From: Prochlorococcus sp. AG-347-K18
GTDB taxonomy: Bacteria > Cyanobacteriota > Cyanobacteriia > PCC-6307 > Cyanobiaceae
DNA length: 64,000 nucleotides
Reading direction: 5' to 3'
Assembly: GCA_003281365.1 (NCBI GenBank)
Contig: QCCF01000002.1
Location: forward strand, 186,001-250,000
Positions 29,684 through 40,958 of the stretch are shown piece after piece. The notes beneath the pieces were generated by a model. It had not been told where the DNA came from, ran no database searches, and saw nothing but the letters and a program-made list of their open reading frames with translations. Numbering within the stretch: position 1 is the stretch's first letter; each line of letters begins with the position of its first letter. The position numbers and the translations under genes are program-made.

Positions 29684-30340
29684 TTAAATCCAATTTGAAA
29701 ATAAATTTAATAATCCTAGGGCGACTAAAAGTATCCCACTTAAGGTGGGAATTATTTGACTAAATTTTCTAAGCTCTAAAAATTTCTTTAAGTTTTCTGC
29801 TGTGGCTCCCGCAATGATTAATGGAGTAACTTGGCCTATTCCAAAGAAAAATAAAAAAATAATTGAGATTATCGGGTTTTCAGCTCGCGATACCCAAGCC
29901 AGAAGAGTTGCTAAAACTGGAGTGATGCAAGGTGAAGAGGCTAATCCAAAAGTAGTTCCTATTGCAAAAGGTGCTATTAGGGATGGTATTTTTTTTTCTA
30001 TTATTTTTAAATCAGGTCCATTCGGAAATTGAAACTTTAGAATTCCTAATAAATTTAAACCCATTATTATTGCAACGAGGGCAACAAACGAAGTGTAATA
30101 AGATGGAATTTGACCATATATTTTACCTAAAAAACCACTCGCAGCACCTAGTGAAACGAGCGAAAAAACTACTCCTCCTGAAAAACTTATAAGTTTAAAT
30201 TGATTTTTTTCTGTTCCTCCTATATAAGCAATTGTGACTGGAAGCAAAGATAATGAACATGGTCCAAGACTTGTTAAAAGTCCTGCGCTGAAAACCAAAA
30301 ATATAGTGAATGGACTTGGACTATTAAGACCACTCTGCAT
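29684..30340 (-). CDS. ccdA: Thiol-disulfide transporter CcdA (DsbD family)
   Basis: Encodes 218 residues with about six transmembrane segments. The two redox cysteines lie in LGPCSLSLLP (about residue 28) and SSPCITPVLA (about 138), in symmetric positions as expected for CcdA. CcdA passes electrons across the thylakoid or plasma membrane to keep apocytochrome c cysteines reduced. It stands between ftsW and ccs1, and the coupling with ccs1 supports a role in cytochrome c maturation. Confidence 0.95.
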   Translation of the reverse strand: MQSGLNSPSPFTIFLVFSAGLLTSLGPCSLSLLPVTIAYIGGTEKNQFKLISFSGGVVFSLVSLGAASGFLGKIYGQIPSYYTSFVALVAIIMGLNLLGILKFQFPNGPDLKIIEKKIPSLIAPFAIGTTFGLASSPCITPVLATLLAWVSRAENPIISIIFLFFFGIGQVTPLIIAGATAENLKKFLELRKFSQIIPTLSGILLVALGLLNLFSNWI

Positions 30341-30422
30341 AAGCAGATTACCCTTTTGCGATAATTCTGAAATAATTAAATTAAATGATTCGATAGCTTG
30401 TTATAAATCTTCTAAATTCTAA

Positions 30423-31661
30423 CTAATTAAAAGTCTTTCGTGTACTAATCATACCTATGAATCCTGTTGATTCTAATGAACATCTCAGTAGCATCCCTGC
30501 AATAAAAAAAGAAGCGATTAATGAATTTCCACCATAACTAATAAAAGGTAGTGGTAAGCCTGTGGTGGGCATTGAACCTGTTGCTACTGCAATATGCATT
30601 ATTGATTGACCTGTCAACAATACACCACATCCGATAGCAACTAATTTTGTATAGTTATTCCTGCACTTAAGACTAATTCTTAAGCTTATATAAGAGAATA
30701 CTGCTAAAAATCCTAAGAATAAGGTACAACCCAACAAACCAAATTCTTCAGCAAAAATGGCAAAAATAAAATCTGTATACATGAAAGGTAGATACTGTAA
30801 TTTTTGTATGGAAAGTCCAAAACCTTGGCCAAATAGACCACCTGAACCTATAGCTAATAAACTCTGAACCAATTGAAATCCACTTTCCTGTTGATCCTTC
30901 CAAGGATTAATGAATGAGGTAACTCTAAGTTTTTGATATTCGTTATTAAGGATACTAATGCATCCAGTAATGAATCCTAATGAAGCAAATGAGAAAAGAG
31001 AGCTAAGTTTTACGCCTCCACATAAACCCATTACCCAAAAAAGAATTCCAGTAAGTGATGCAGTACTTAAGTTAGGCTGCTTAAGTATAAATAAAATTAA
31101 CAAACCAAAGGAGAATATTGAAATTAATTTTTTATCATTTTTTATCAGATTCCAATGAGCAAAAAGGTTAGAAGCTTCAAGAATTAGAAATGGTTTTATT
31201 AATTCTGATGGTTGCAGACGTAAATTCCCTATCACTAGCCATCTTGAAGAGCCATTTACTGTTATTCCAGTAATGTTAGTTAGAAAAATCAAAAAAAATA
31301 AAATATAAAAAATAATTCTTGAAAACTTTAAAAGATTTCTAATATTCGTATTAAGAACGAAATAAAAAAGACCAATGCCTGGAATTGTCCAAATAATTTG
31401 TTTTTTTAAGAAATAAGCCCAATTTCCCATTTCTCTACTAGCTACCCACCAACTGGACGATCCAAGAATGCATATTCCTAAAATTGACCAAATTCCAATA
31501 AGAATAACGAGGATTTTTGCCTCATAAGGCCATATTTTCCAAGGCAAAGGAAAAATAGATTCTATTAAGTTGCTTTGATTACTTTTTTTAAACGAACTAT
31601 GGGGAGTTTTTCTTTTATATTTTATTTTTTCTTGACCTATATCCAATTTTTTTTGATGCAT
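30423..31661 (-). CDS. ftsW: Peptidoglycan polymerase FtsW (SEDS family)
   Basis: Encodes 412 residues with about ten transmembrane helices. SEDS motifs include NGSSRWLVIGNLRLQPSELIKP and the C-terminal GMLPTTGLPLPFISYGGNS-like region (here GSMPTTGLPLPFISYGG). FtsW is the division glycosyltransferase that works with a class B PBP at the septum. The N-terminal 40 residues are basic and cytoplasmic. It is the first gene of a minus-strand group with ccdA and ccs1, 82 bases upstream of ccdA. About 250 bases separate it from the divergent ATP synthase operon. Confidence 0.95.
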   Translation of the reverse strand: MHQKKLDIGQEKIKYKRKTPHSSFKKSNQSNLIESIFPLPWKIWPYEAKILVILIGIWSILGICILGSSSWWVASREMGNWAYFLKKQIIWTIPGIGLFYFVLNTNIRNLLKFSRIIFYILFFLIFLTNITGITVNGSSRWLVIGNLRLQPSELIKPFLILEASNLFAHWNLIKNDKKLISIFSFGLLILFILKQPNLSTASLTGILFWVMGLCGGVKLSSLFSFASLGFITGCISILNNEYQKLRVTSFINPWKDQQESGFQLVQSLLAIGSGGLFGQGFGLSIQKLQYLPFMYTDFIFAIFAEEFGLLGCTLFLGFLAVFSYISLRISLKCRNNYTKLVAIGCGVLLTGQSIMHIAVATGSMPTTGLPLPFISYGGNSLIASFFIAGMLLRCSLESTGFIGMISTRKTFN

Positions 31662-31763
31662 ATTTACTATTGAGACGTTTAATTAAGATTTTGCCAAGTC
31701 TTTTATTTACGTTTTTCAGTGTTAAAACAATTAAAAAGATGGCTTTTCGTAAATTTTTATTCT

Positions 31764-31914
31764 TGATGAATAATGAAAAAAATGGCATATAGATTCATCA
31801 TAAATTTTAAGAATTAATTTTTTATAAAAAAAAACTAGCTAAAAGGCACCTCTCCGTGATAGATTCCGTGAGTTTATATACTTACTTAAAACCATTCAGA
31901 GAGGTTTTTAAACT
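31764..31914 (+). promoter_or_regulatory. Leader of the ATP synthase operon with an SD-sequestering stem
   Basis: An 8-bp inverted repeat (31764-31771 and 31793-31800) lies upstream. Further down, ACCTCTC (31848-31854) is exactly complementary to GAGAGGT (31899-31905), which contains the Shine-Dalgarno GAGAGG placed 10 bases before the atpI ATG at 31915. If the 44-base loop is transcribed, the stem would hide the ribosome binding site of the first gene. What would open it is unknown. Confidence 0.5.
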
Positions 31915-32391
31915 ATGTTCACATCAGTGGACTCAAATAGAAAAAAAATTGAGCATCCTTCCAATGAGAATGTTCAATTTCCTCAATCCCTGAATAATTC
32001 GATCATCAAAGAAAGTAAATCTGGCATTGCCAATCAAATAGATAATTTGCTTTCTCAAAATGATGAATACACAAAATTGCAATTAACAATTTTTGGAATT
32101 ACTTTTATTGTTTCTATTTTATTAGCATCAATAACTGCAATTTTTCTAGGCTTTACTTTTGGTTTTAGTATTTTTATAGGTGCAATTGCCGGCATTTTTT
32201 ACCTACGTTTGCTTGCCAAAAGTATAGGGAAACTTGGTAAAGAATCATCAGGTGTATCAAAATTGCAACTATTAGTTCCAGTTTGCCTCTTTATTTTTGC
32301 GAGCAAGCTAGGATCTTTAGATATTTTTCCTGCGATGATAGGTTTTTTCATTTATAAGCCTTCACTCATTCTTTATTTTTCACGTTCTTAA
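31915..32391 (+). CDS. atpI: ATP synthase assembly protein I (Atp1/AtpI)
   Basis: Encodes 158 residues. A polar N-terminal 60 residues precedes four hydrophobic segments between about residues 58 and 155. The length, the placement as first gene of the ATP synthase operon and this topology match the cyanobacterial atp1 gene, whose product helps assemble the c ring. In cyanobacterial nomenclature it is atp1. The N-terminal part is poorly conserved in general, so its exact start is less certain than that of its neighbours. Confidence 0.9.
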   Translation: MFTSVDSNRKKIEHPSNENVQFPQSLNNSIIKESKSGIANQIDNLLSQNDEYTKLQLTIFGITFIVSILLASITAIFLGFTFGFSIFIGAIAGIFYLRLLAKSIGKLGKESSGVSKLQLLVPVCLFIFASKLGSLDIFPAMIGFFIYKPSLILYFSRS

Positions 32392-32413
32392 GTAAATTTT
32401 TTTTTCAAAACAA

Positions 32414-33139
32414 ATGTTTTTTAATTCCTTGCTAACAAATTTTGCAGCATTAGAAGTTGGTCAACATCTTTATTGGCAAATTGGAAATATCAGACTTCAT
32501 GGGCAGGTATTTTTAACATCTTGGATTTTATTAGGAGCGTTATTAGTTTTTATTTCTTTAGGAACAAAAAAAATGGATAATGATCCTAAAGGCCTTCAAA
32601 ACCTGCTTGAGTTCCTCTGGGATTACATAAGAGATCTTGCTAGGACGCAAATAGGTGAAAAAGTATATAGAGATTGGATGCCATTTATAGGTACTTTATT
32701 TTTATTCGTTTTTGTTAGTAATTGGGGAGGCGCTTTAATTCCTTGGAGATTGATTAAGTTACCAAGTGGAGAATTAGGAGCACCTACTGCAGATATTAAT
32801 ACAACTATAGCCTTGGCTTTATTGGTTTCACTTTCTTATTTCTATGCAGGTTTAAGCAATAAGGGTTGGAGATACTTCGAATATTATGTTCACCCAACTC
32901 CGATTATGCTTCCTTTCAAAATTCTAGAGGACTTTACGAAACCTTTATCACTCTCTTTCAGGCTATTTGGAAATATTTTGGCTGATGAACTTGTTGTTGG
33001 TGTTCTAGTCTTTTTAGTTCCGCTAATTCTCCCAATACCTGTTATGTTCCTAGGATTATTTACTAGTGCAATTCAGGCATTGATTTTCGCAACTTTGGCG
33101 GCCTATTACATAGGAGAAGCTGTTGAAGAACATCATTAG
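32414..33139 (+). CDS. atpB: ATP synthase F0 subunit a
   Basis: Encodes 241 residues with five or six membrane helices. The essential arginine is in [18 protein letters not shown] (about residue 185), and the C-terminal helix contains [17 protein letters not shown]. Subunit a forms the two proton half-channels against the c ring. It is the cyanobacterial/plastid atpI (a different gene from the upstream Atp1). It lies 22 bases after the Atp1 gene and 164 bases before atpE, an unusually large gap for this operon. Confidence 0.98.
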   Translation: MFFNSLLTNFAALEVGQHLYWQIGNIRLHGQVFLTSWILLGALLVFISLGTKKMDNDPKGLQNLLEFLWDYIRDLARTQIGEKVYRDWMPFIGTLFLFVFVSNWGGALIPWRLIKLPSGELGAPTADINTTIALALLVSLSYFYAGLSNKGWRYFEYYVHPTPIMLPFKILEDFTKPLSLSFRLFGNILADELVVGVLVFLVPLILPIPVMFLGLFTSAIQALIFATLAAYYIGEAVEEHH

Positions 33140-33172
33140 CTGTTTTCCAATACATTCAGATGCTTTTACAAA

Positions 33173-33226
33173 GGGTCTGTAATCTGGCAAAATATCTAAT
33201 CGCGTAGGTCTGGAAATATCAGACCC
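33173..33226 (+). promoter_or_regulatory. Alternative hairpins in the atpB-atpE spacer
   Basis: GGGTCTG (33173-33179) and GGTCTG (33207-33212) can each pair with the same downstream CAGACCC (33220-33226), giving either a 7-bp stem with a 40-base loop or a 6-bp stem with a 7-base loop. There is no T-run. The element precedes the most abundantly needed subunit of the complex (c) and could set RNA processing or translation of atpE. Confidence 0.45.
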
Positions 33227-33285
33227 ATTCTTAAAACAAAGAATGTCCAAGCGTGTATGACAACAAAGATTATCACAAGTATTAA

Positions 33286-33549
<264 letters not shown>

Positions 33550-33554
33550 AAGTT

Positions 33555-33585
33555 AATATTGCTTCTAATCTTTATTAGCAATATT
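33555..33585 (+). promoter_or_regulatory. Hairpin following atpE
   Basis: A long stem of AATATTG/CAATATT (7 bp), a 3-base bulge and CTAAT/ATTAG (5 bp) around a 4-base loop begins 5 bases after the atpE stop. A T6 tract follows only 10 bases later, so it is not an ideal terminator. It could stabilise the atpE mRNA 3' end or partly end transcription before the b' gene. Confidence 0.5.
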
Positions 33586-33617
33586 TAAATTTAATTTTTT
33601 AACTTCAACTAAAACAT

Positions 33618-34079
33618 ATGTTGGCCTTTAATTTTTTTGGTGCTACAGAAGGTGGATTATTTGATATAAACGCCACTTTGCCACTAATGGCGATACAAGT
33701 AGTTGCTCTTACTTACATATTAAATTCTCTCTTTTTTAAGCCTGTTGGCAATGTTGTAGAAAAAAGAGAAAAGTTTGTAAGTAATAATATTATTGAGGCC
33801 AAAAATAAACTTTCTGAGGTTAAAAAATTAGAAGCTGATTTATTAACTCAGCTTCAAAGTGCTCGTACAGAAGCCCAAAGAATTGTGAGCGAAGCTGAAA
33901 ATGAGTCTGACAAGCTTTATAAAGAAGCATTAGAACTTGCTAACAATGAAGCAAATGCTTCAAAAGAAAAAGCAAGACTAGAAATTGAAAGTCAGACGTC
34001 TGCTGCTCGTGATCAACTTTCTAAACAGGCTGATGATTTAAGCGAACTTATTGTTAATAGATTGATTCTAGAAAAATGA
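33618..34079 (+). CDS. atpF2: ATP synthase F0 subunit b'
   Basis: Encodes 153 residues: one N-terminal membrane helix (about residues 20-42) then a long charged coiled coil, as in the peripheral stalk. Photosynthetic organisms have two different b subunits, and this first one is b' (cyanobacterial symbol atpG). It overlaps the b gene by four bases (ATGA). Confidence 0.95.
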   Translation: MLAFNFFGATEGGLFDINATLPLMAIQVVALTYILNSLFFKPVGNVVEKREKFVSNNIIEAKNKLSEVKKLEADLLTQLQSARTEAQRIVSEAENESDKLYKEALELANNEANASKEKARLEIESQTSAARDQLSKQADDLSELIVNRLILEK

Positions 34080-34588
34080 ATTTAACTCTTTTAGCTACAG
34101 AAGGTTTTGGATTGAACTTCAATTTATTTGAAACTAATATCCTTAATTGGGCTGTAGTAGTTTTCGGTCTTTATAAATTTTTGCCTGGTTTCCTAGGTAA
34201 AATGCTCCAAAAAAGGAGAGAAGGAATCCTTCTTGAATTAAAAGATGCTGAAGATCGACTACTAAATGCAACTCAAGCTTTAGAAAAAGCAAAGAAAGAT
34301 TTATCTTCAGCAGAAGAAAAAGCTTCTCAAATAAAAGCAGATTCCCTTAAAAGATCTGAATCAATCAGAATGGAAAGTGAGAAAAAAGCTATAGAGGAGA
34401 TGGCACGAATTAAACAAAGTGCAATCTCTGACGAGAGCTCTGAAGCATCCAGAGCAATTTCTCAACTTCGAAAAGAAGCTGTTGAACTGGCAATTAAGAA
34501 AGCCTTAGATTCTCTCCCAAATCGACTTGATAAAACAACACAAGAAAATTTGGTAACTCAATCAATTAATAATATTGAGGTGAACTAA
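34076..34588 (+). CDS. atpF: ATP synthase F0 subunit b
   Basis: Encodes 170 residues with a hydrophobic N-terminal anchor (about residues 20-40, [20 protein letters not shown]) and a charged alpha-helical coiled coil to the end. With b' it forms the peripheral stalk linking subunit a to delta and alpha. Its start overlaps b' by four bases and its stop shares one base with the atpH start, so stoichiometry is probably set by translational coupling. Confidence 0.97.
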   Translation: MNLTLLATEGFGLNFNLFETNILNWAVVVFGLYKFLPGFLGKMLQKRREGILLELKDAEDRLLNATQALEKAKKDLSSAEEKASQIKADSLKRSESIRMESEKKAIEEMARIKQSAISDESSEASRAISQLRKEAVELAIKKALDSLPNRLDKTTQENLVTQSINNIEVN

Positions 34589-35130
34589 TGCCACTTTTAA
34601 ATTCAGTTACTACACCATACGCAGAGGCATTACTTCAAGTTGTGAATGAAAATTCGCAAACTGAAGAGATGGTTTCTGAGGTCAAACAACTCTTGGAATT
34701 AATAAATGATTCCCCTGAATTGGAGAAGGCACTATCCTCTCCCATTTTAGAGACAGATGCTAAGAAGAAAATCATTATTGAAATTTTTTCAAATAAGGTT
34801 AATTCTTCTTTACTGAATTTCTTAAAATTATTGGCCGATAGGCAAAGAATTGGAATCCTTACTTCAATTCTTGATAGGTTTTTAGAGATTTACCGAGAAA
34901 ATAGTAATATTGCTTTGGCAACTGTTACTTCTGCAGTAGAGCTTACTGATGAACAGAAAGGTTTAATTACCAAAAAGATCATCAATATTGCTGGTACAGA
35001 AAAATTAGAACTTGTAACTAAAATCGACCCATCTCTTATTGGTGGTTTCGTCGCCAGTGTAGGATCAAAAGTAATTGATGCTTCTCTTGCTTCACAAATA
35101 AGAAAACTTGGCTTATCTCTTTCCAAGTAA
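34588..35130 (+). CDS. atpH: ATP synthase F1 subunit delta
   Basis: Encodes 180 residues of the OSCP/delta family: an N-terminal helical bundle starting PYAEALLQVV, then LLNFLKLLADRQRIGILTSIL and a C-terminal IDPSLIGGFVASVGSKVIDASL motif. It joins the peripheral stalk to the top of alpha3beta3. The cyanobacterial symbol is atpD. Its start codon overlaps atpF, and atpA follows after 30 bases. Confidence 0.97.
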   Translation: MPLLNSVTTPYAEALLQVVNENSQTEEMVSEVKQLLELINDSPELEKALSSPILETDAKKKIIIEIFSNKVNSSLLNFLKLLADRQRIGILTSILDRFLEIYRENSNIALATVTSAVELTDEQKGLITKKIINIAGTEKLELVTKIDPSLIGGFVASVGSKVIDASLASQIRKLGLSLSK

Positions 35131-35148
35131 CTTTTAAATCAACCTTAA

Positions 35149-36678
<1,530 letters not shown>

Positions 36679-36696
36679 ATTTATTTAGGAGATACC

Positions 36697-37647
36697 ATGG
36701 CAAATCTTAAAGAGATTAGAGATCGAATCGTTTCCGTTAAAAATACAAGAAAAATAACGGAGGCCATGAGACTTGTTGCAGCTGCGAAAGTTAGGAGAGC
36801 TCAAGATCAAGTTCTTAAGAGTAGACCTTTTGCAGATAAACTTGCACGAGTTTTAGAAAATATTCAATCTAGAGTACAATTTGAGGCTGTCGACTCTCCT
36901 CTTTTATCAAAGAGAGAAGTAAAGACCATCAGCTTGGTTTGCATAACTGCGGACAGAGGTTTATGCGGAGGTTACAATACAAATATAATAAAAAAGGTAG
37001 AAATAAGATATGCAGAATTAGTCAAACAAGGTTATCAGCCAAATTTAATTTTGGTAGGTAAGAAAGCTATTGGATATTTTCAAAATAGAAAGGATAGATA
37101 TGTAATTAAAAGTACTTTCAAAGAATTAGAACAGGTACCCACAGTAAAGGATTCTGAGGGAGTTACAAATGAGATTTTAGCTGAATTTCTTTCAGAAAAT
37201 TCTGATAGGGTGGAAATTATTTATACGAAATTCATCACTCTAGTTAGCTGCGCACCTGTCGTTCAAACACTATTGCCACTTGACCCTCAAGGAATTGCTG
37301 AGGAAAATGATGAAATTTTTAGGTTGACTACAAAAGATAGTAAGTTACTTGTTGAAAAATCAAATATTGAAAAAAGTGATTCAGAGAAGTTGCCATCCGA
37401 TATTGTTTTTGAACAAAGTCCTGATCAATTATTAGATTCCTTATTACCATTATATTTACAGAATCAGGTACTTAGAGCTCTACAAGAGTCGGCAGCTTCA
37501 GAACTCGCTTGCAGGATGACTGCGATGAATAATGCGAGTGATAACGCTAAAGAATTAGCAAGTACTTTGAATCTAACCTATAACAAAGCCAGACAAGCAG
37601 CTATTACTCAAGAAATATTAGAAGTTGTAGGAGGTTCAGCAGTTTAG
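36697..37647 (+). CDS. atpG: ATP synthase F1 subunit gamma
   Basis: Encodes 316 residues: an N-terminal helix with [17 protein letters not shown], a central Rossmann-like domain with [15 protein letters not shown], and a C-terminal helix ending [10 protein letters not shown]. The photosynthetic insertion (about residues 200-235) is present, but it has no cysteine pair, so the subunit is not thiol-regulated as in chloroplasts. The cyanobacterial symbol is atpC. A strong AGGAG lies 8 bases before the ATG. It ends the ATP synthase operon. Confidence 0.98.
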   Translation: MANLKEIRDRIVSVKNTRKITEAMRLVAAAKVRRAQDQVLKSRPFADKLARVLENIQSRVQFEAVDSPLLSKREVKTISLVCITADRGLCGGYNTNIIKKVEIRYAELVKQGYQPNLILVGKKAIGYFQNRKDRYVIKSTFKELEQVPTVKDSEGVTNEILAEFLSENSDRVEIIYTKFITLVSCAPVVQTLLPLDPQGIAEENDEIFRLTTKDSKLLVEKSNIEKSDSEKLPSDIVFEQSPDQLLDSLLPLYLQNQVLRALQESAASELACRMTAMNNASDNAKELASTLNLTYNKARQAAITQEILEVVGGSAV

Positions 37648-37663
37648 CAATAAGATTTAGGAT

Positions 37664-37990
37664 ATGCCTGAATACAATATCAAAGTTCAATTTGAGCAAA
37701 AGACTTTTAGTTTTTTATGTTCTGAAGATCAAGATATTATTTCAGCGGCAAAAATGAATGGAATAGATTTGCCAAGTAGTTGTTGTTCAGGAGTTTGTAC
37801 TGATTGTGCATCCATGATATTGGAAGGATCTGTAGATCAAGAAGATGCCATGGGATTAAATGATGATTTGAGGAAAAAGGGCTTTGCACTTTTATGTGTG
37901 GCATATCCAAAGTCAGATTTGAATATTGTTATTGGTAAAGAAGTCGAAGATGATTTATATAATGATCAATTTGGTAAATATCAAAGATGA
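37664..37990 (+). CDS. [2Fe-2S] plant-type ferredoxin-like protein
   Basis: Encodes 108 residues. The motif CCSGVCTDC supplies three ligands of a CxxxxCxxC cluster (an extra adjacent cysteine is present), and the fourth is in LLCVAYP. It is somewhat longer than photosynthetic PetF and more divergent, so it is one of the accessory ferredoxins rather than the main photosystem I acceptor. It begins 16 bases after the gamma gene and may be read through from the ATP synthase operon; the next small gene overlaps it by four bases. Confidence 0.9.
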   Translation: MPEYNIKVQFEQKTFSFLCSEDQDIISAAKMNGIDLPSSCCSGVCTDCASMILEGSVDQEDAMGLNDDLRKKGFALLCVAYPKSDLNIVIGKEVEDDLYNDQFGKYQR

Positions 37991-38178
37991 AATTAAGTTC
38001 AGTTAATTATTATTTAGATTGGCCAGTTTCAATAAAATTAAAAAATTTAAGTGAATTTATAATTGCAAATTTAGAAAAAAAAGGTGATTTAATTCGATGG
38101 TCAATTGTTGATATTCAAAATTCTAATGACTCTTTTGGAACAAAAAAACTTAAAATTAAAGCTGTCTTAGCTAATTAA
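37987..38178 (+). CDS. Small protein of unknown function, coupled to the ferredoxin gene
   Basis: Encodes 63 residues, predicted beta-alpha-beta (MKLSSVNYYLDWPVSIKLKN, then DLIRWSIVDIQN and KKLKIKAVLAN), with no membrane segment or signal peptide. Its ATG overlaps the ferredoxin stop, which argues for coordinated expression. I do not recognise the family; it may be a lineage-specific partner of that ferredoxin. DUF3326 begins 27 bases after it. Confidence 0.75.
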   Translation: MKLSSVNYYLDWPVSIKLKNLSEFIIANLEKKGDLIRWSIVDIQNSNDSFGTKKLKIKAVLAN

Positions 38179-38205
38179 AAAAAATAAATTGAAATATTTT
38201 TAATA

Positions 38206-39264
38206 ATGGAAAATTCACCAACAATATTCATTGTTCCAACTGGAATTGGTTGCGAAATAGGAGGTTTTGCAGGGGATGCACTTCCTACTGCTAAATTATT
38301 AGCATCGGCAAGTGGATGTTTAATTACTCATCCAAATGTTATGAATGGCGGTACTCTTTCTGAAAAAGATAAAAATATTTTTTATGTTGAGGGGTATAGT
38401 CTAGACCGACTTGCTAAAGGAGAAATCGCTTTAAAAAGGGTAAAGAAACAGAAAATTGGGATAATTTTTGATTTAGCCATTGAAAAAGAAATATTAGTGA
38501 GACATTTACAAGTTGCTGATGCATGTGTTTCTACTTTAGGGATTAATGTTCATTCTTATGTGATTACAAAAAAGCCATTAAATATAGTTATTGATTCTGA
38601 TTCTTCAAAAATCAGTGGAGGCATAATTGAAAATCCTGATACTCTAATTGATGCTGGAAAATGTTTAATAGAAAAAGGAGTTACGGCAATAGCAATTGTT
38701 GCAAAATTTCCAGATGCTCCAGATTCTTTAGAAACAAATATCTATCGAGAGGGGAGAGGGGTTGATCCTATTGCTGGAGTCGAAGCAGTTATAAGCCATT
38801 TAATAAGCAAATTTTTAAAAGTTCCCTGTGCACACGCACCTGCATTAAATCCAATTGAATTGAATGAAAAGTTAGATCCTCGTGCTGCTGCAGAAGAAAT
38901 AGGATACACCTTTTTACCATCAGTTCTAATTGGGTTAAGCAATGCTCCTGACATTGTTGAATTGCCTGCTAAAAATGAATCAATCTCACTGCACCCTAAT
39001 CAGATTGAATCTATTGTTGTTCCTAATGGTGCATTAGGTGGAGAAGCAGTATTAGCAGGGATTGAAAAAGGATTAAATATTATCTCTGTAAAAAATCAAA
39101 ATACATTAAATGTTACAAATGAGTTTTATGAATATCCCAATCTTTTTGAAGTGGATAATTATTTAGAAGCTGCGGGTATAATTCTTGCTATCAAAAAAGG
39201 TATCAACCTTGATTCAGTTAAACGGCCTTTAAAAAGAATACAACATTGTTCTTATATTGATTAA
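38206..39264 (+). CDS. DUF3326 protein
   Basis: Encodes 352 residues over the full length of the cyanobacterial/plant DUF3326 family. Features are an N-terminal VPTGIGCEIGGFAGDA and THPNVMNGGTLS, a central AIVAKFPD, and the REGRGVDPIAGVEAVISH segment. Glycine-rich motifs suggest nucleotide or sugar binding, but no reaction is known to me. Its final 4 bases overlap the 3' end of convergent nadE. Confidence 0.9.
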   Translation: MENSPTIFIVPTGIGCEIGGFAGDALPTAKLLASASGCLITHPNVMNGGTLSEKDKNIFYVEGYSLDRLAKGEIALKRVKKQKIGIIFDLAIEKEILVRHLQVADACVSTLGINVHSYVITKKPLNIVIDSDSSKISGGIIENPDTLIDAGKCLIEKGVTAIAIVAKFPDAPDSLETNIYREGRGVDPIAGVEAVISHLISKFLKVPCAHAPALNPIELNEKLDPRAAAEEIGYTFLPSVLIGLSNAPDIVELPAKNESISLHPNQIESIVVPNGALGGEAVLAGIEKGLNIISVKNQNTLNVTNEFYEYPNLFEVDNYLEAAGIILAIKKGINLDSVKRPLKRIQHCSYID

Positions 39265-40958
39265 TAAGATATTGCTATGGGAACTCTCCAGTCACTTCCT
39301 AATGATTGACTGCTTAGTTTGAGGATTGGAGGAGCCTGCTTTCTTTTAAATTCTGCTTTTTTTATTAGTGAGATAATTTTTAAAATTAAATCTTTTTTAT
39401 GACCATCATCTTCTAGTTGTTGTAAATCTTTTTTCTCTTCAATAATTCCTTTAAGAATATTATCTAAAATAGAATAAGGAGGGAGAGAATCAGTATCTAA
39501 TTGATCAGGTCCTAATTCGGCGCTTGGAGCTTTCGTACGTATATTTTCTCCAATTATATCTACGTTAGTATCTAACATATATGACTTTCTATGATTAATT
39601 GAATCTTCACTATCAAGCCAATTGCATAATTTAAAAACATTAGTTTTATATAAATCCCCAATTACTGATAATCCCCCATTCATATCGCCATAAAGTGTGC
39701 AATATCCTACAGCTAGCTCTGATTTATTTCCTGTTGAAAGTAATAAATGCTTTTCTTGATTTGCTAAAGCCATAAGAAGCGTTCCTCTTATTCTTGATTG
39801 CATATTTTGATTTGTTATTTCAGCCATCTCGAAAGATATGGTTTTTAAAAAAGATTCTTCAAAAGAGCTCATCAAATTTTCAATTGGGATGCTATTGAAA
39901 TTTATTTTTAATCTTCTCGCTAAGTCTTTCGCATCACTCTTTGAATGAGATGAGCTCCACTTAGAGGGCATTGAGACGCAATAAATATTATTCTTGCCTA
40001 GAGCAGCTGTCGCAATTGCTGAAACTAGTGCTGAATCAATACCACCACTAAGTCCAATTAAAGCTGTTTTAAAGCCGCATTTTTGAGCATAATCCCTAAC
40101 ACCAAGGACTAATGCATCAAATATTGATGACATCTCAGAATTTTTAAATTTATTTTTTTTAGGTTTTGTTTGCTTAATATCCCAACTGTAGAAGTCTTCT
40201 GAAAATGATTTTAATTGCTTTATTTTAGATCCATTCTTATCAAGAATAAAACTATTTCCATCAAAAATTAAATTATCATTTGCTCCAATCTGGTTTACAT
40301 ATATGAGCGGTACTTGAAGATATTGAGCAGCAAAACTCGAAACTTTGGATCTTAGATCTAACTTTTTGAAGGTATAAGGGGAGGCCGATAAGTTCACTAA
40401 GATATCAACTTTTTTTTTCTTTAAATCAAAAATAGGATTTTTTTTATGAATTCCTCTACCTTCTATATTTTTGTTGACCCATAAATCCTCACATATGGTA
40501 AAGCCAAGTCGCCAAATTTTATTATTGATTTCTTTTATTAATACGGAAACTTTTTCTCCTGATCTAAAGTATCTTTTTTCATCAAATACTTCATAGGTGG
40601 GAAGGATAATTTTACGAGCAATTATTTTCCACTCGCCGCGCTCAAGCAATGCAATAGAATTATATAGATTTGGGAAAAAAGAATCATTTATTATCTCAGC
40701 TATCCCTACTGTGATACTCAAGCTTCCATATTTTTTATTAATATCTAAGGCTAATTGGTCAAGAATTTGATATTGATTTTTGATTAAATTTTTTTTTAGA
40801 AGTAGGTCATTTGCTGGATATCCCCATAGTGATAATTCTGGAGTAAGAACTAAATCAGCAGAAGTTGAGCTAGCTTTCGAAGCAATATAAAGTATTTTTT
40901 TTGCATTGCCCTCTAAATCTCCTACTACTGGATTAATTTGAGCGAGTAAAAACTTCAT
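39261..40958 (-). CDS. nadE: Glutamine-dependent NAD+ synthetase
   Basis: Encodes 565 residues in two domains. The N-terminal carbon-nitrogen hydrolase has the Glu-Lys-Cys triad (Glu near 41 in TPELSLWGYP, Lys in the RKIILPTYEVFDE region, Cys near 157 in FTICEDLW). The C-terminal synthetase has the PP-loop GLSGGIDSALVSA (about residue 300). It releases ammonia from glutamine and amidates deamido-NAD with ATP. It overlaps the upstream nadD by four bases, so the last two steps of NAD synthesis are coupled. Confidence 0.97.
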   Translation of the reverse strand: MKFLLAQINPVVGDLEGNAKKILYIASKASSTSADLVLTPELSLWGYPANDLLLKKNLIKNQYQILDQLALDINKKYGSLSITVGIAEIINDSFFPNLYNSIALLERGEWKIIARKIILPTYEVFDEKRYFRSGEKVSVLIKEINNKIWRLGFTICEDLWVNKNIEGRGIHKKNPIFDLKKKKVDILVNLSASPYTFKKLDLRSKVSSFAAQYLQVPLIYVNQIGANDNLIFDGNSFILDKNGSKIKQLKSFSEDFYSWDIKQTKPKKNKFKNSEMSSIFDALVLGVRDYAQKCGFKTALIGLSGGIDSALVSAIATAALGKNNIYCVSMPSKWSSSHSKSDAKDLARRLKINFNSIPIENLMSSFEESFLKTISFEMAEITNQNMQSRIRGTLLMALANQEKHLLLSTGNKSELAVGYCTLYGDMNGGLSVIGDLYKTNVFKLCNWLDSEDSINHRKSYMLDTNVDIIGENIRTKAPSAELGPDQLDTDSLPPYSILDNILKGIIEEKKDLQQLEDDGHKKDLILKIISLIKKAEFKRKQAPPILKLSSQSLGSDWRVPIAISY

